A stretch of 64,000 nt of DNA from Acidiphilium sp. C61. Lineage in GTDB: Bacteria > Pseudomonadota > Alphaproteobacteria > Acetobacterales > Acetobacteraceae. A model generated the notes under the pieces. It was not told the origin of the DNA. It saw nothing but the letters and a program-made list of their open reading frames with translations, and searched no databases. The translations under genes and the position numbers were made by a program. Every line of letters begins with the position of its first letter. Position 1 is the first letter of the stretch. The stretch is taken from positions 1,698,001-1,762,000 of the forward strand of contig NZ_CACTIA010000005.1 of NCBI RefSeq assembly GCF_902712915.1. Reading direction: 5' to 3'. This document shows positions 45,679-61,525 of this stretch, in pieces.

Positions 45679-46229
45679 GATGGCTCTCCCGGTTTGAGGG
45701 TCTCCGCGTTGCGGAGCAGCGTCGCGAACTGTTTCGCGTTGGCGGGCCCGAAGGCACGCAGGTCGATCCGCTCGTGCGTGGCCGGATCGGCGACGACGAG
45801 GCGGTCGGGCCCGTAAAGGGCGAGCTGGAAGGGAAGGTCGCGGGTGATGCCGGCGCGGGCGCGGGCGGCGAAGAGGATCCGCATGGTCGCGCGCAGGAAA
45901 GTGTCGGCGGTGGGGGCGATGCGGGCGATGGGCTGCGCGGTCGTGGCGTTGCGGATCACCAGCGCGTCATCCGGCGCCTGGGTGAAGCGCAGCAGCACGG
46001 ATTCGCGCGGCGGCGGGGCGGGGTGCGGCTGGCGCGTGAGGCGCGCGCCGGCGGCGAGCGCGATGGTGCCGGCGACCAGCAGGAAACAGCCGGCGAGCGC
46101 CCAGGCGGGGATGTGGATCCGGTCGTCATGCGCTTCGAGACCGTCATCGATCTGGGAATAGACGACCCTGCCATCGCGGGGCAGCGCGGCAACAGGTGCG
46201 GCGGCGCGGGGCAGGGTGGGGCGGGTCAT
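45675..46229 (-). CDS. puhC: Photosynthetic complex assembly protein PuhC
   Basis: A 184-residue protein with one membrane helix (residues about 42-64, AWALAGCFLLVAGTIALAAG) and a larger extracytoplasmic domain (SVLLRFTQAPDDALVIRNA, AIARIAPTADTFLRATMRIL). PuhC is needed for light-harvesting and reaction-centre complex organisation. The start is set at MTRPTLPRAA, which overlaps the puhB stop by four bases; the longer frame of the ORF runs into puhB. Context puhA-B-C is decisive for the call. Confidence 0.85.
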   Translation of the reverse strand: MTRPTLPRAAAPVAALPRDGRVVYSQIDDGLEAHDDRIHIPAWALAGCFLLVAGTIALAAGARLTRQPHPAPPPRESVLLRFTQAPDDALVIRNATTAQPIARIAPTADTFLRATMRILFAARARAGITRDLPFQLALYGPDRLVVADPATHERIDLRAFGPANAKQFATLLRNAETLKPGEPS

Positions 46230-46882
46230 GCCGGGCTGGCCTCGCCATGTGCGCCGGCCGGCTCGATCGCGGGCCGCGCGGCCGATGTTGCGATGGGTGT
46301 GGTGATGGGGCGCGGGGCGACGCCGTGCGCCGTCAGCGCATCGGCCAGGCAGGCGGCGACCGACTCGGCCTCGGGGATGGCGCGCAGCATCGGCATCGCC
46401 CGTGCCCCGCGCCCGGCGCGCACATGCGGCCAGAGCAGGAGATAGGACAGCCGCGCATCCGGGCGCGGGGTCAGCGGAATGTCGCCGGTGCCATCGGCGA
46501 AGCGGCGCAGGCCGGCGGCGTCGATCGCGGTGAAGGGCAGGTTGAGATGCTTGCGGATGGCGGCGCCGTGGGCGATCACCACGCGGCGGCTGGTGATGGT
46601 GTAGATCGTGCTGCGCGCGGTCAGGCCGGCGAAGGCGACCAGCAGCAGCAGCGGCACGGCGCCGAGGGCGACGCACCAGGCGGCGGCGGCGAGGCCGGCG
46701 GCGGTGGAGTGATCGGCGATCGCGCTACTGATCCCGCCCCAGGCCACCAGCAGGCCGACATAGACCAGCCACAGCCGGATGCGGAAGGCGGAGACCAGGA
46801 GGCGGCCGAAGCGCGGCGCGCCCTGCCAGAGCAGCGCCTCGCCGGCGGGCAGCGCGTGGGGCAGACCGCGCGGCGCGCTCAC
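46226..46882 (-). CDS. puhB: Photosynthetic complex assembly protein PuhB
   Basis: A 218-residue protein with two N-terminal membrane helices and a bacterial PH-like domain (TIYTITSRRVVIAHGAAIRK), the PuhB pattern. PuhB aids assembly of the reaction centre with the H subunit. It ends with an Ala/Pro-rich tail. It overlaps puhA upstream and puhC downstream by four bases each. Confidence 0.88.
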   Translation of the reverse strand: MSAPRGLPHALPAGEALLWQGAPRFGRLLVSAFRIRLWLVYVGLLVAWGGISSAIADHSTAAGLAAAAWCVALGAVPLLLLVAFAGLTARSTIYTITSRRVVIAHGAAIRKHLNLPFTAIDAAGLRRFADGTGDIPLTPRPDARLSYLLLWPHVRAGRGARAMPMLRAIPEAESVAACLADALTAHGVAPRPITTPIATSAARPAIEPAGAHGEASPA

Positions 46883-47658
46883 AGCAGCGGCTCGGCGCGC
46901 TGGGGCGTTGCGTAGAGATGGCCGGAGGCGAAATAGGCCATCAGCCGGTCTTCCTCGCGCGGGCTGATCTGGTCGGGATGGGCGAGGGCGGGGGCGGCGG
47001 CGAATTGCGCCGCGGTGACCGACTTGACCATGACCTTGACCGTCTGGCCCGGCGCGCCGCCGGTCACACGGGCGAGCATGATCGGCACCAGGACATGGCG
47101 GGCGGGATCGGCGGCGAGGCTCGCCTCGAGCCAGACGGCCATCTGGTCCGCCCGGTCGATCCAGATATCGACGACCGTGCCGGGGGACTGGCGGTCGCAG
47201 CAGATGACCGCGGCGCCGCGCGGATCGGGGTCTTCGCTCGCCACCCAGTGATCGGTCGCGACGCGCAGCGGGACGATCCGCGCCTCGCCCTCGGGCATCA
47301 GCTCGGGATCGGTGTCACGCTGGGTGAAGGCGGCCGGCCCGAGGCCGTCCTGCATCGGGTCGCCGAGCGGGATGATCGGCGCGCCGTCCCAGGGGGCGCT
47401 GGATTTCGCGTTCAGCACCTCGATCGGCTCGTTCCACGGCACCGAATGGGTCTTGCCGTTGGGCAGGAGGAAGGTTTTCGGCGCCGGCAGGGTGGGAAAG
47501 CCTTCCAGCCGCTCGCCCTTGTGCCCGGTGACCAGCGGGTAGCCCTCGCGCTTGCTCTCGCGCTGGAGATAGAACACGAGGCCCGCGAAGAAGATCCAGA
47601 ACGCGTAGAGAACGACCTGGGCGACATCGATATAGGGGGTTATGGCGCCGGTTGGCAT
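46879..47658 (-). CDS. puhA: Photosynthetic reaction centre subunit H
   Basis: A 259-residue H subunit with one N-terminal membrane helix (MPTGAITPYIDVAQVVLYAF and following) and a cytoplasmic barrel domain (AFTQRDTDPELMPEGEARIV, VDIWIDRADQMAVWLEAS). It anchors and gates electron and proton transfer at QB. The start is at MPTGAIT: GAGG lies six bases before it, while the ATG four codons upstream has no ribosome site. It is 14 bases after lhaA. Confidence 0.94.
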   Translation of the reverse strand: MPTGAITPYIDVAQVVLYAFWIFFAGLVFYLQRESKREGYPLVTGHKGERLEGFPTLPAPKTFLLPNGKTHSVPWNEPIEVLNAKSSAPWDGAPIIPLGDPMQDGLGPAAFTQRDTDPELMPEGEARIVPLRVATDHWVASEDPDPRGAAVICCDRQSPGTVVDIWIDRADQMAVWLEASLAADPARHVLVPIMLARVTGGAPGQTVKVMVKSVTAAQFAAAPALAHPDQISPREEDRLMAYFASGHLYATPQRAEPLL

Positions 47659-47672
47659 GACGGACCTCATTG

Positions 47673-49112
47673 TCAGGGGTGGTGGGGCAGGATGGCGGCA
47701 AGGCCGGAAGGCTGCCTGCTGGAGCGGCGGACCAGGGGTCCGATCGCGACGAGGGTGGCGAAGAGCAGCAGGATCTCGAGGTGATAGACGACGCCGTAGC
47801 CGGCGGCGGGGCCGGCGAGGGCGGTGCCGAGCGCGCCGGTGGCGGCGAGATGGGCGACGGTGTCGCGCAGCACGCCGGCCATCGCGATGGCGAGGCCGGC
47901 GGCGAGCGCCTGCACCGCGCCCCAGGCGCCGAGCGCGAGGCCGCTCATGTTGCCGACGACGCGGATCATCGCGTCCGACAGGGTGCCGGCGAGAAACAGC
48001 CCGCCGCCGAAGCCGATCAGCCCCACCCCGGCGGCGAACAGCGCCGGCGAGGCGAGCGGGGCGGAGCAGATCACCGCGCTGAAGGCGAGCAGGCCGGAGA
48101 GCACGCCGGCGGCGGCGATGCGGTAGGGGTCGCTGCCGCCGGCGAGGCGGCGGCTCGCGACCAGGAAGGCGAGCCCGGCGCCGCCGGCCAGCATCGCGGT
48201 GAGTGCCGTGGTCGCACCCACCGGCAGGTGCAGCACCTGGCCGCCATAGGGTTCGAGCAGGATGTCCTGCATCGAGAAGGCCAGCGTGCCGATGAAGATG
48301 GCGACGAGGCGGCGCAGCGCGTGCGGCTGGGCGCGGAAGCGCGACCAGGCGAGGGCGAGGGTTTCTGCCGGCCTGGCGGCGGCGTCATCCTCGGCCGCCT
48401 CGGCGGCGGGGCTGCGGCGGGGTTCCTGTTTCCACAGGGCGATGCCGTTGCAGACGAGGGTGAGCACGGCGGCCGACTGGATCACCTGGATCAGCCGGAA
48501 CGCGCTGAACGGGGTGAGGGCGGCGCCATAGGCCAGCGCGCCGCCGATCATGCCGAGCAGCAGCATCGCGCAGAGCATGGCGACGACGCGCGGGCGGGCG
48601 TGTTCGGGGGCGAGATCGGTGGCGAGGGCGAGGCCGGCGGTCTGCGTCGTGTGCATCCCAGCACCGGTCATCAGGAAGGCGATGGCGGCGCCGAAGCGGC
48701 CGGCGACCGGGGCGGTGCCGCTGGCGAGCAGCAGCAGGGCGAAGGGCATGATCGCGAGGCCGCCGAACTGCATGATCGTGCCGAACCAGATATAGGGGAC
48801 CCGCCGCCAGCCGAAGGCGGAGCGGTGGCGATCCGAGCGGAAGCCGATCAGCGCGCGGGCCGGGGCCAGCAGCAGCGGCAGGGCGATCATGCTGGAGACC
48901 AGGGCGGCGGCGACGCGCAGCTCGACGATCATCACCCGGTTGAGCGTGCCGATGAGCAAAGCGGCGGCGAGGCCGACGGTGAGCTGGAACAGCGACAGGC
49001 GCAGCAGGCGCGGCAGCGGCAGCTCGGGGGTGGCTGCATTGGCGAAGGGCAGCCAGCTCGCATCGAGCCGCATCCAGAACGGCGCCGTCCCGCCGGTGCG
49101 CCGGCGCTTCAC
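47673..49112 (-). CDS. lhaA: Light-harvesting complex 1 assembly protein LhaA (PucC family)
   Basis: A 479-residue BCD-family MFS protein with about 12 membrane segments. The family segment SLFQLTVGLAAALLIGTLNR and the later IGFRSDRHRSAFGWRRVPYIWFG with its conserved Arg residues are visible. LhaA/PucC proteins help assemble the LH1 antenna. It overlaps bchM at its start by four bases and sits before puhA, as in other purple bacteria (bchHLM-lhaA-puhA). Confidence 0.93.
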   Translation of the reverse strand: MKRRRTGGTAPFWMRLDASWLPFANAATPELPLPRLLRLSLFQLTVGLAAALLIGTLNRVMIVELRVAAALVSSMIALPLLLAPARALIGFRSDRHRSAFGWRRVPYIWFGTIMQFGGLAIMPFALLLLASGTAPVAGRFGAAIAFLMTGAGMHTTQTAGLALATDLAPEHARPRVVAMLCAMLLLGMIGGALAYGAALTPFSAFRLIQVIQSAAVLTLVCNGIALWKQEPRRSPAAEAAEDDAAARPAETLALAWSRFRAQPHALRRLVAIFIGTLAFSMQDILLEPYGGQVLHLPVGATTALTAMLAGGAGLAFLVASRRLAGGSDPYRIAAAGVLSGLLAFSAVICSAPLASPALFAAGVGLIGFGGGLFLAGTLSDAMIRVVGNMSGLALGAWGAVQALAAGLAIAMAGVLRDTVAHLAATGALGTALAGPAAGYGVVYHLEILLLFATLVAIGPLVRRSSRQPSGLAAILPHHP

Positions 49113-49821
49113 CGCCGCAGCTCCAGCGCCTGGGAGATGTAGAACCCGGTGCTGATCCGCCGCGTGCGCCCCGCTTCGAGGCGGGCGAGTGCGGGGCTGA
49201 GGCCGATCGCGGCGCGCAGCGCGGCCTCGGGCTGCGGCACGATGCCGGGCGCGCGGTCGCCGCGCGGAAACCAGCTGCCGGCGAGGTGCATGATCGCCAG
49301 AAGTGCCGTGCGGGGGGCGAAGGTGAAGAGCAGCGAGCGGTCGGTGCGGGCGGCGAGCCGGCCGAGGGCGGCGATCACGTCCGCCCTTTCGTAGTGGATC
49401 AGGGAATCCATCGCGACGACATGGTCGAACCTGCCGAGTTCGGCGCCCAGCATGTCGCCGCTCACGAAGTCGATCCGGGCGGCGGCGGGGTCGGACGCGG
49501 CGCGCTCGCGGGCGAGGTCGACCAGTTGCGGCGAGAGATCGACCGCGACCACCTCGGCGCCGCGCCGCGCCGCCGCGAGGGCGAGCGCGCCGGTGCCGCA
49601 GCCGGCATCGAGCAGGCGAAGGCCGGAGAGATCGGCCGGCAGCATGTCGAGCAGGGTGGCGCGCATCGCGTCGCGCCCGGCGCGGACGGTGGCGCGCACG
49701 CCGCTGACCGGCGCGTCTGACGTCAGCCGCGCCCAGTTCGCCAGCGCGGTGCGGTCGAAATAGGTTTCGATCTCGCCGCGGCGGCGGTGGTAGCGGTCGG
49801 CGGTGGCGGCGTCCGGCGTCA

Positions 49822-49822
<1 letters not shown>
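49109..49822 (-). CDS. bchM: Magnesium-protoporphyrin O-methyltransferase
   Basis: A 237-residue SAM-dependent methyltransferase acting on the C13 propionate of Mg-protoporphyrin IX. The SAM motif is LRLLDAGCGTGALALAAARR, followed by VVAVDLSPQLVDLA. The start at MTPDAATADRYHRRRGEIE shares one base with the bchL stop; the longer frame reads through bchL on another frame. The AcsF substrate is made by this enzyme. It overlaps lhaA by four bases. Confidence 0.94.
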
Positions 49823-54336
<4,514 letters not shown>

Positions 54337-54365
<29 letters not shown>

Positions 54366-55959
54366 AGATCGTCTCGATGGTGATAGGGTTCAGGCCGCGT
54401 TCGCGGGCGAAAATCTCGGTGTTCCGCCGCGCCTTGCCGCGGACGAAGAAGGGGATCTTGCGCAGCTCGGCTTCGGCATCGTCGCGCCAGACCGGCGCGC
54501 TTGCTTCGTCGCGCCAGACCGGCGCGCTGGCATCGTCGCGCCCGACGGGCGCGCTGGCCAGTGTGTCGGCCAAGGCGCCGGCGGTTGCGCCGGCAGGGGC
54601 GGGCGCGGCCGATGCGGGTTCCGGCGGCGTGGTGGCGTGCGGGCCGAGATGGGAGGGGGCGGCGGTGTCGTTGAATTCGAAATCGTCGCGGAACATGCCG
54701 AGGAGATGTTCCTCGAGCCCCATCATCAGCGGGTGGATCAGGGTGTCGAACAGCACGTTCGCGCCCTCGAACCCGGCGAAGGGCGAGTGGCGGGCGGGGA
54801 AATCCTGGACATGCGCCGGGGCCGAGATCACCGCGCAGGGAATGCCGAGGCGCTTGGCGATGTGGCGTTCCATCTGGGTGCCGAGGACCAGCTCGGGCTG
54901 CGCCGCGGCGATGGCGGCCTCGACGGCGAGATAATCGTCGCTGATCAGCGCCTCGATCCCGTAGGACTGGGCGGCGGCGCGGACGGGGGCGGCGAATTCG
55001 CGGCTATAGGTGCCGAGACCGACCAGGGAGAAGCCGATCTCGGCGGTGGCGACGCGCGCGAGAGCGATCGCGTGGGTGGCGTCGCCGAAGATGAAGACGC
55101 GCTTGCCGGTGAGATAGGTGGAATCGACCGAGCGCGAATACCAGCCGAGCCGGCTCTCCTCGGCGAGGCCGGGCGGTGGGGTGATCTGCGCGAGACCGGC
55201 GATCTCGGCGACGAAATCGCGCGTGGCACCGAGGCCGATCGGCACGGTGGAGATCGTTTTCTGGCCGAAGCGGCGGGCGAGATAGCCAGCGGCGGTGCCG
55301 GCGGTCTCGGGGTAGAGCACGAGATTGGCGTGGGCCGCCGGCAGGCGGGCGAGATCGGCGAAGCTGGCGCCGAGCGGGGCGATGACGTTGACGGCGATGC
55401 CGAGCCGCGCGAGCAGGGCGGCGATGTCGCGCACATCGTCGCGATGGCGGAAGCCGAGTGCTGTGGGGCCGAGGATGTTGACGCAGAATGGCTGCGCCGC
55501 GCGGTCGGGCGGGGCCTGGCCGGCGGTCGCGGTGCGGACGAGCTGGTAGAAGGTTTCGGCCGCGCCCCAGTTTTCCTTGCGCTGGTAGGCCGGCAGCTCG
55601 ACCGGGATGACCGGGATCGGCAGGCCGAGCCCGGCGGCGAGGCCGCCCGGGTCGTCCTGGATCAGCTCGGCGGTGCAGGAGGCGCCGACGATCATCGCCT
55701 CGGGGCGGAAGCGGTCATAGGCGTCGCGCACCGCGGTGCGGAACAGCTCGGCGGTGTCGCCGCCGAGATCGCGGGCCTGGAAGGTGGTGTAGGAGACGGG
55801 CGGGCGGCGGTCGCGCCGCTCGATCATGGTGAAGAGCAGGTCGGCATAGGTGTCGCCCTGGGGGGCGTGCAGGACGTAGTGCACGCCGTGCATCGCGGTG
55901 GCGATGCGCATGGCGCCGATATGCGGCGGTCCTTCATAGCTCCAGAGCGTGAGCTGCAT
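54337..55959 (-). CDS. bchB: Dark-operative protochlorophyllide reductase subunit B
   Basis: A 540-residue NifK-like subunit. It begins [20 protein letters not shown] and shows the Fe-S ligand region [17 protein letters not shown] and [13 protein letters not shown]. The C-terminal domain ends [20 protein letters not shown]. Before that domain is an Ala/Pro-rich insertion holding three 27-base tandem repeats (54476-54556) encoding ASAPVWRD(E/D)-type units, absent in most homologues. It precedes bchH with a 29-base overlap. Confidence 0.95.
54476..54556 (-). repeat. Coding tandem repeat, 3 x 27 bp in bchB
   Basis: Three head-to-tail 27-base units (54476-54502, 54503-54529, 54530-54556) lie in frame in bchB and give three nine-residue units of the type ASAPVWRDD. 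The third unit differs at a few positions. Copy number could vary between strains without a frameshift. Confidence 0.85.
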
Positions 55960-55963
55960 CGGT

Positions 55964-57822
<1,859 letters not shown>

Positions 57823-58103
57823 TTGACATGCCCTCTCGAGAAGCGTTCGATCGACAGATAAAAAAAGCCGGCAGGCAATCGGCCCGCTATCGTGCGGGTT
57901 TTGCCCAGCCAGCCCGTCGGGGGCAGCGATGGCCAGATTTCAATTTATCGAGCCGGATCATGGGAGTTTCCTCCACCGCGGCATAGCGGCTGGAAGAAAG
58001 CTAGCGTCCGGTCACGTTGAATGTCAATCTATATTTACGTCAATTTCGATTGACACGTGGGAAAAGTTAATGCCATTCTACCTCCAGGTTCGGGAGGCAA
58101 CCG
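57823..58103. promoter_or_regulatory. Divergent bchF / aerR promoter region with two PpsR boxes
   Basis: Two near-consensus PpsR/CrtJ boxes (TGT-N12-ACA) overlap: TGT-N12-ACG at 58022-58039 and CGT-N12-ACA at 58038-58055. On the minus strand TTGACA (complement of 58022-58027) and CTAGCT (57999-58004) form a possible bchF promoter with a 17-base spacer, overlapped by the box. On the plus strand TTGACA (58050-58055) and a CATTCT -10 at 58074 could serve aerR. A small stem (cccgc/gcggg, 57883-57898) followed by TTTT also lies here. Confidence 0.7.
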
Positions 58104-59012
58104 ATGCGTGAATCGGCCGACGCGGATTTCGAAATTCACTACGGCGAGACCGGCGGCGCCACCGAGCGGAGCGGCAGCGGAGACCTCGTCGCACGCGGCG
58201 GCGAGCAGCGCCGGCAGCCACAGCAGAGCTTCTTTCCCCCCTGGGCGGAGCTGCTCGATCGTGTGCTGACCCAGCAGGTGCTGCCGCGCGTCGTCGCCAG
58301 TCATCTGCCGCTGCCGGTGTGGGTCGATGTCAGCCTGATCCGGCCTTCGGCGCGGGAGGTCGAGCAGTTTCTCGGCTTCATCCTGACCGACGATCTGAAC
58401 CGCGCGCATGTGCTGATCGACCAGTTCACCGGGCGCGGGGCGGATCACGACATGATCCTGCACGATCTGCTGACCCCGGCGGCGCGCCGGCTCGGCGTGT
58501 TGTGGGAGGAGGATCGCTGCGATTTCGCCGCCGTAACCCTCGCCATGGTGCGGCTCAACCAGATCCTGGTCGAGAACGGTCCGCCGGCGGATCTGCCGGG
58601 CGGGGCGATACGGGTGGCCGGGCATGCGCTGTTCGCGGCCGCACCGGGCGAGCAGCATACATTCGGAATCGCGGTGCTGACGGATGTGTTCAGCCGCGCC
58701 GGCTGGCTGGCGAGTGCCGAGCCGCGCAGCACCCGCACGGTGCTGCTCGGGATCGCGCGGCGCAACTGGCTTGACGTGATCGGTCTGTCGGTGACGACGG
58801 ATCGCTGGCTGAAGGGCCTGCCGGCCATCATCCGCTCGCTGCGCGCGGTGGCGCCGAACCCTGATCTGCATGTGATGGTCGGCGGCAAGGCGTTTCTCGA
58901 CTACCCGGAACGCTGCCAGTTCGTCGGCGCCGACTCGATGGCCGCCGATGCGCAGGACGCGCTCCGCCAGGCCAGCGTGCTGACGCTGAACCGCGACGCG
59001 GCGCGACGTTGA
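58104..59012 (+). CDS. aerR: AerR/PpaA-type cobalamin-binding photosynthesis regulator
   Basis: A 302-residue B12-binding regulator, an antirepressor of PpsR in relatives. It has the N-terminal helical cap (QVLPRVVASHLPLPVWVDVS) and the B12-domain segments GEQHTFGIAVLTDVFSRAG and WLDVIGLSVTTD. A histidine in the GEQHTFG stretch is a possible cobalt ligand. It precedes ppsR by 124 bases, the conserved arrangement aerR-ppsR. Confidence 0.9.
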   Translation: MRESADADFEIHYGETGGATERSGSGDLVARGGEQRRQPQQSFFPPWAELLDRVLTQQVLPRVVASHLPLPVWVDVSLIRPSAREVEQFLGFILTDDLNRAHVLIDQFTGRGADHDMILHDLLTPAARRLGVLWEEDRCDFAAVTLAMVRLNQILVENGPPADLPGGAIRVAGHALFAAAPGEQHTFGIAVLTDVFSRAGWLASAEPRSTRTVLLGIARRNWLDVIGLSVTTDRWLKGLPAIIRSLRAVAPNPDLHVMVGGKAFLDYPERCQFVGADSMAADAQDALRQASVLTLNRDAARR

Positions 59013-59034
59013 ATTTTGCCCTGAACCAGACGCA

Positions 59035-59052
59035 TGTCAGTGCGCATTGACG
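59035..59052 (+). promoter_or_regulatory. Possible PpsR box upstream of ppsR
   Basis: TGT-N12-ACG (59035-59052) matches the PpsR consensus with one change and lies about 85 bases upstream of ppsR. TTGACA at 59070-59075 follows. It may be an autoregulatory site. The support is a short pattern only. Confidence 0.4.
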
Positions 59053-59136
59053 ACCAGGGTAGTTGAAAGTTGACACTAGGGAGGATACTTCAGACGTCTG
59101 GAATATATATACAACCGGCTGAAAGAGTGGTCCGAG

Positions 59137-60579
59137 ATGAAAGCCTTCAAATCGCCCGGCAAATGGCTCGTCGGCATGAGTCCGGACATTGTCGGCATAA
59201 TGATTGCGACGATGGCGGATATCGCGCTGATCGTCGACCGGAAGGGCGTGATCCGTGACATCGCGGTGCAGAACGCTGGCCTCGCGCGCGAATTCGCGGA
59301 CATTTCCGGCTGGGTCGGGCAGCGCTGGGTGGACACGGTGACGGTGGAAAGCCGTGACAAGGTGGTGGCGATGCTGCGGGCGGCGGCCGATGACCAGGCC
59401 GAGCAGCCGCACGCCGCGGAACGGCACGTGAATTGCCCCGGCCATGACGGCCGCGATGTTCCTGTTATGTTCTCAGCGCTCGCGATCGGCGAGAAGGGCA
59501 GCATCGTCGCGTTCGGCCGCGATCTCAGGACCATCGCGGTGTTGCAGCAGCGGCTGATCGACGTGCAGCAATCGCTCGAGCGGGACTACTCGCGGCTGCG
59601 CCATGTCGAGACGCGCTATCGCATCCTGTTCCAAAAATCATCCGAGCCGATGCTGGTGGTCGACGGCGCGACGCAGCGCGTGGCCGAGGCCAACCCGGCG
59701 GCGCAGCGCCTGTTCCACGTGCAGGGCAAGCTGGTGGGGCGGCCCTTCGCCGATCTGGTGGAGCCGGGCAGCCGGGCGACGCTCGACCAGATGCTGGGCG
59801 GGGTGAGCCGGGCGGGGCGGGGCGACGACACGCCGATCCGCCTGCTCGGGCAGGCGGAGCCGGTGCATCTCTCGGCCTTCGTGATCCGCCAGGGTGCGGG
59901 GCTGAACTTCCTCATTCGCCTGACGCCGACGCCGCTCGCCGTGCGCCAGGACGTGCTGCCGGATGGCCGGGCGGACCTGCTGAAACTGATCGACAACGCG
60001 CCGGACGGCTTCGTCGTCGTTGGTCATGACGGGCGGGTGATCGCGGCGAACGCGGCCTTCGCCGAAATGGTGCAGGCGGCCTCCGCCGAGCAGGTCGTCG
60101 GGCGTTCGCTGGAGCAGTGGCTCGGCCGGCCGGGCGTGGACCTGCCGGTGGTGACCGGCAATCTGCGGCAGAACGGCGCCGTGCGGCTCTACCCCACCAC
60201 CCTGCGCGACGAGTTCGGCACCGAAATCGATGTCGAGATCTCGGCAGCGTCGGTCACCAGCGGCGGCAAGCCCTGCTATGGTTTCGCGATCCGCAACGTC
60301 GCCGGGCGGAGCACGCCGGAGCTGATGCGCCCGACGGCGACGCGGGCCGTGCCGCGCTCGCTCGAACAGATCGGCGAGCTGATCGGCCGGGTGTCGCTCA
60401 AGGACATCGTCCGCGAGGCGACCGACGTGATCGAGCGGCTGTCGATCGAGGCGGCGCTCGACATTACCGGCGACAACCGGGCCTCGGCGGCCGAGATGCT
60501 CGGCCTGTCGCGACAAAGCCTTTACGTGAAGCTGCGGCGCTACGGCATGATGGATGCCGCGCCGGCCAGCCCCGGATAG
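59137..60579 (+). CDS. ppsR: Photosynthesis gene repressor PpsR/CrtJ
   Basis: A 480-residue redox- and light-responsive repressor with an N-terminal PAS-like domain, two further PAS domains (from about residues 155 and 285), and a C-terminal Fis-type helix-turn-helix (GDNRASAAEMLGLSRQSLYV). It has only two cysteines, at 100 and 380. The helix-turn-helix Cys of CrtJ/PpsR, expected at residue 436 (IERLSIEAAL), is Ser here. It follows aerR and precedes bchG by 15 bases. Confidence 0.93.
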   Translation: MKAFKSPGKWLVGMSPDIVGIMIATMADIALIVDRKGVIRDIAVQNAGLAREFADISGWVGQRWVDTVTVESRDKVVAMLRAAADDQAEQPHAAERHVNCPGHDGRDVPVMFSALAIGEKGSIVAFGRDLRTIAVLQQRLIDVQQSLERDYSRLRHVETRYRILFQKSSEPMLVVDGATQRVAEANPAAQRLFHVQGKLVGRPFADLVEPGSRATLDQMLGGVSRAGRGDDTPIRLLGQAEPVHLSAFVIRQGAGLNFLIRLTPTPLAVRQDVLPDGRADLLKLIDNAPDGFVVVGHDGRVIAANAAFAEMVQAASAEQVVGRSLEQWLGRPGVDLPVVTGNLRQNGAVRLYPTTLRDEFGTEIDVEISAASVTSGGKPCYGFAIRNVAGRSTPELMRPTATRAVPRSLEQIGELIGRVSLKDIVREATDVIERLSIEAALDITGDNRASAAEMLGLSRQSLYVKLRRYGMMDAAPASPG

Positions 60580-60594
60580 GCGGAAGGGGGAGCG

Positions 60595-61524
60595 ATGGCG
60601 TCAGCAAAAGAGACGAACCTCACGCTTGCTCCCCTGCGCGTCGCCCCGGCATCGCTGCCCGGATTCCGGGTCTGTCTCGAACTTCTCAAGCCGGTCACGT
60701 GGTTCGCCGCGATCTGGGCCTTCGTTTGCGGGGCCGTGTCCTCCGGCGCGCCGCTGGCCGGGCGCTGGCCGGAGCTGCTGCTCGGCATGGTGCTGGCGGG
60801 GCCGATGGTCTGCGGCACCTCGCAGGCGGTCAATGACTGGTTCGACCGCCATGTCGACGCGATCAACGAGCCGGACCGGCCGATCCCCTCCGGCAGGATG
60901 CCGGGGCGCTGGGGGCTTTACGTCGCGCTGATCTGGACCGCGCTGTCGCTCGCGGTGGCGGTGCCGCTCGGGCGCTGGGGGTTCGGCGCCGCGGTGTTCG
61001 CCCTGCTCGCGGCCTGGGCCTACAGCGCGCCGCCGCTGCGGCTCAAGCGCAATGGCTGGTGGGGCAATGCCGCCGTCGCGGTCTGTTACGAGGGGGTGCC
61101 GTGGTTCACGGGTGCCGCGGTGATGCGGGGCGCGCTGCCCTCCGCCCCGGTGCTGTGGCTGGCGCTGCTCTACAGTTTCGGCGCGCACGGCATCATGACG
61201 CTGAACGATTTCAAGTCGGTCGAGGGGGATCGGCGGAGCGGCATCCGCTCATTGCCGGTGCAGCTCGGCGTTGCCCCTGCGGCGCGGCTCGCCTGCGTGG
61301 TGATGGCGCTGCCGCAGCTCGTGGTGATCGGGCTGATGATCGCCTGGGATCACCGGCTCGCGGCGTTCGCGGTCGGGCTGCTGCTGGCGTGCCAGCTCGG
61401 GCTGATGGGAAGGCTGTTGCAGCGCCCGCGCGAGCGCGCCCCCTGGTACAATGCGACCGGGACGACGCTTTATGTCATCGGCATGCTGGTCTGCGCTTTC
61501 GCGCTCGCCGGCGGAGGAGCGTGA
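60595..61524 (+). CDS. bchG: Bacteriochlorophyll synthase (prenyl transferase)
   Basis: A 309-residue UbiA-family membrane enzyme that attaches the geranylgeranyl or phytyl tail to bacteriochlorophyllide a. The first Asp-rich motif is NDWFDRHVDAINEPDRPIPS, the second is LNDFKSVEGDRRSGIRSLP, and about nine membrane segments are visible. It precedes bchP by one base. The MFS-type gene often found between bchG and bchP is absent. Confidence 0.95.
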   Translation: MASAKETNLTLAPLRVAPASLPGFRVCLELLKPVTWFAAIWAFVCGAVSSGAPLAGRWPELLLGMVLAGPMVCGTSQAVNDWFDRHVDAINEPDRPIPSGRMPGRWGLYVALIWTALSLAVAVPLGRWGFGAAVFALLAAWAYSAPPLRLKRNGWWGNAAVAVCYEGVPWFTGAAVMRGALPSAPVLWLALLYSFGAHGIMTLNDFKSVEGDRRSGIRSLPVQLGVAPAARLACVVMALPQLVVIGLMIAWDHRLAAFAVGLLLACQLGLMGRLLQRPRERAPWYNATGTTLYVIGMLVCAFALAGGGA

Positions 61525-61525
61525 A

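Noticed and set aside
57883..57902. Intrinsic terminator before aerR
   Set aside because: The stem is only five bases and lies between divergent promoters, where a terminator has no obvious transcript to end.
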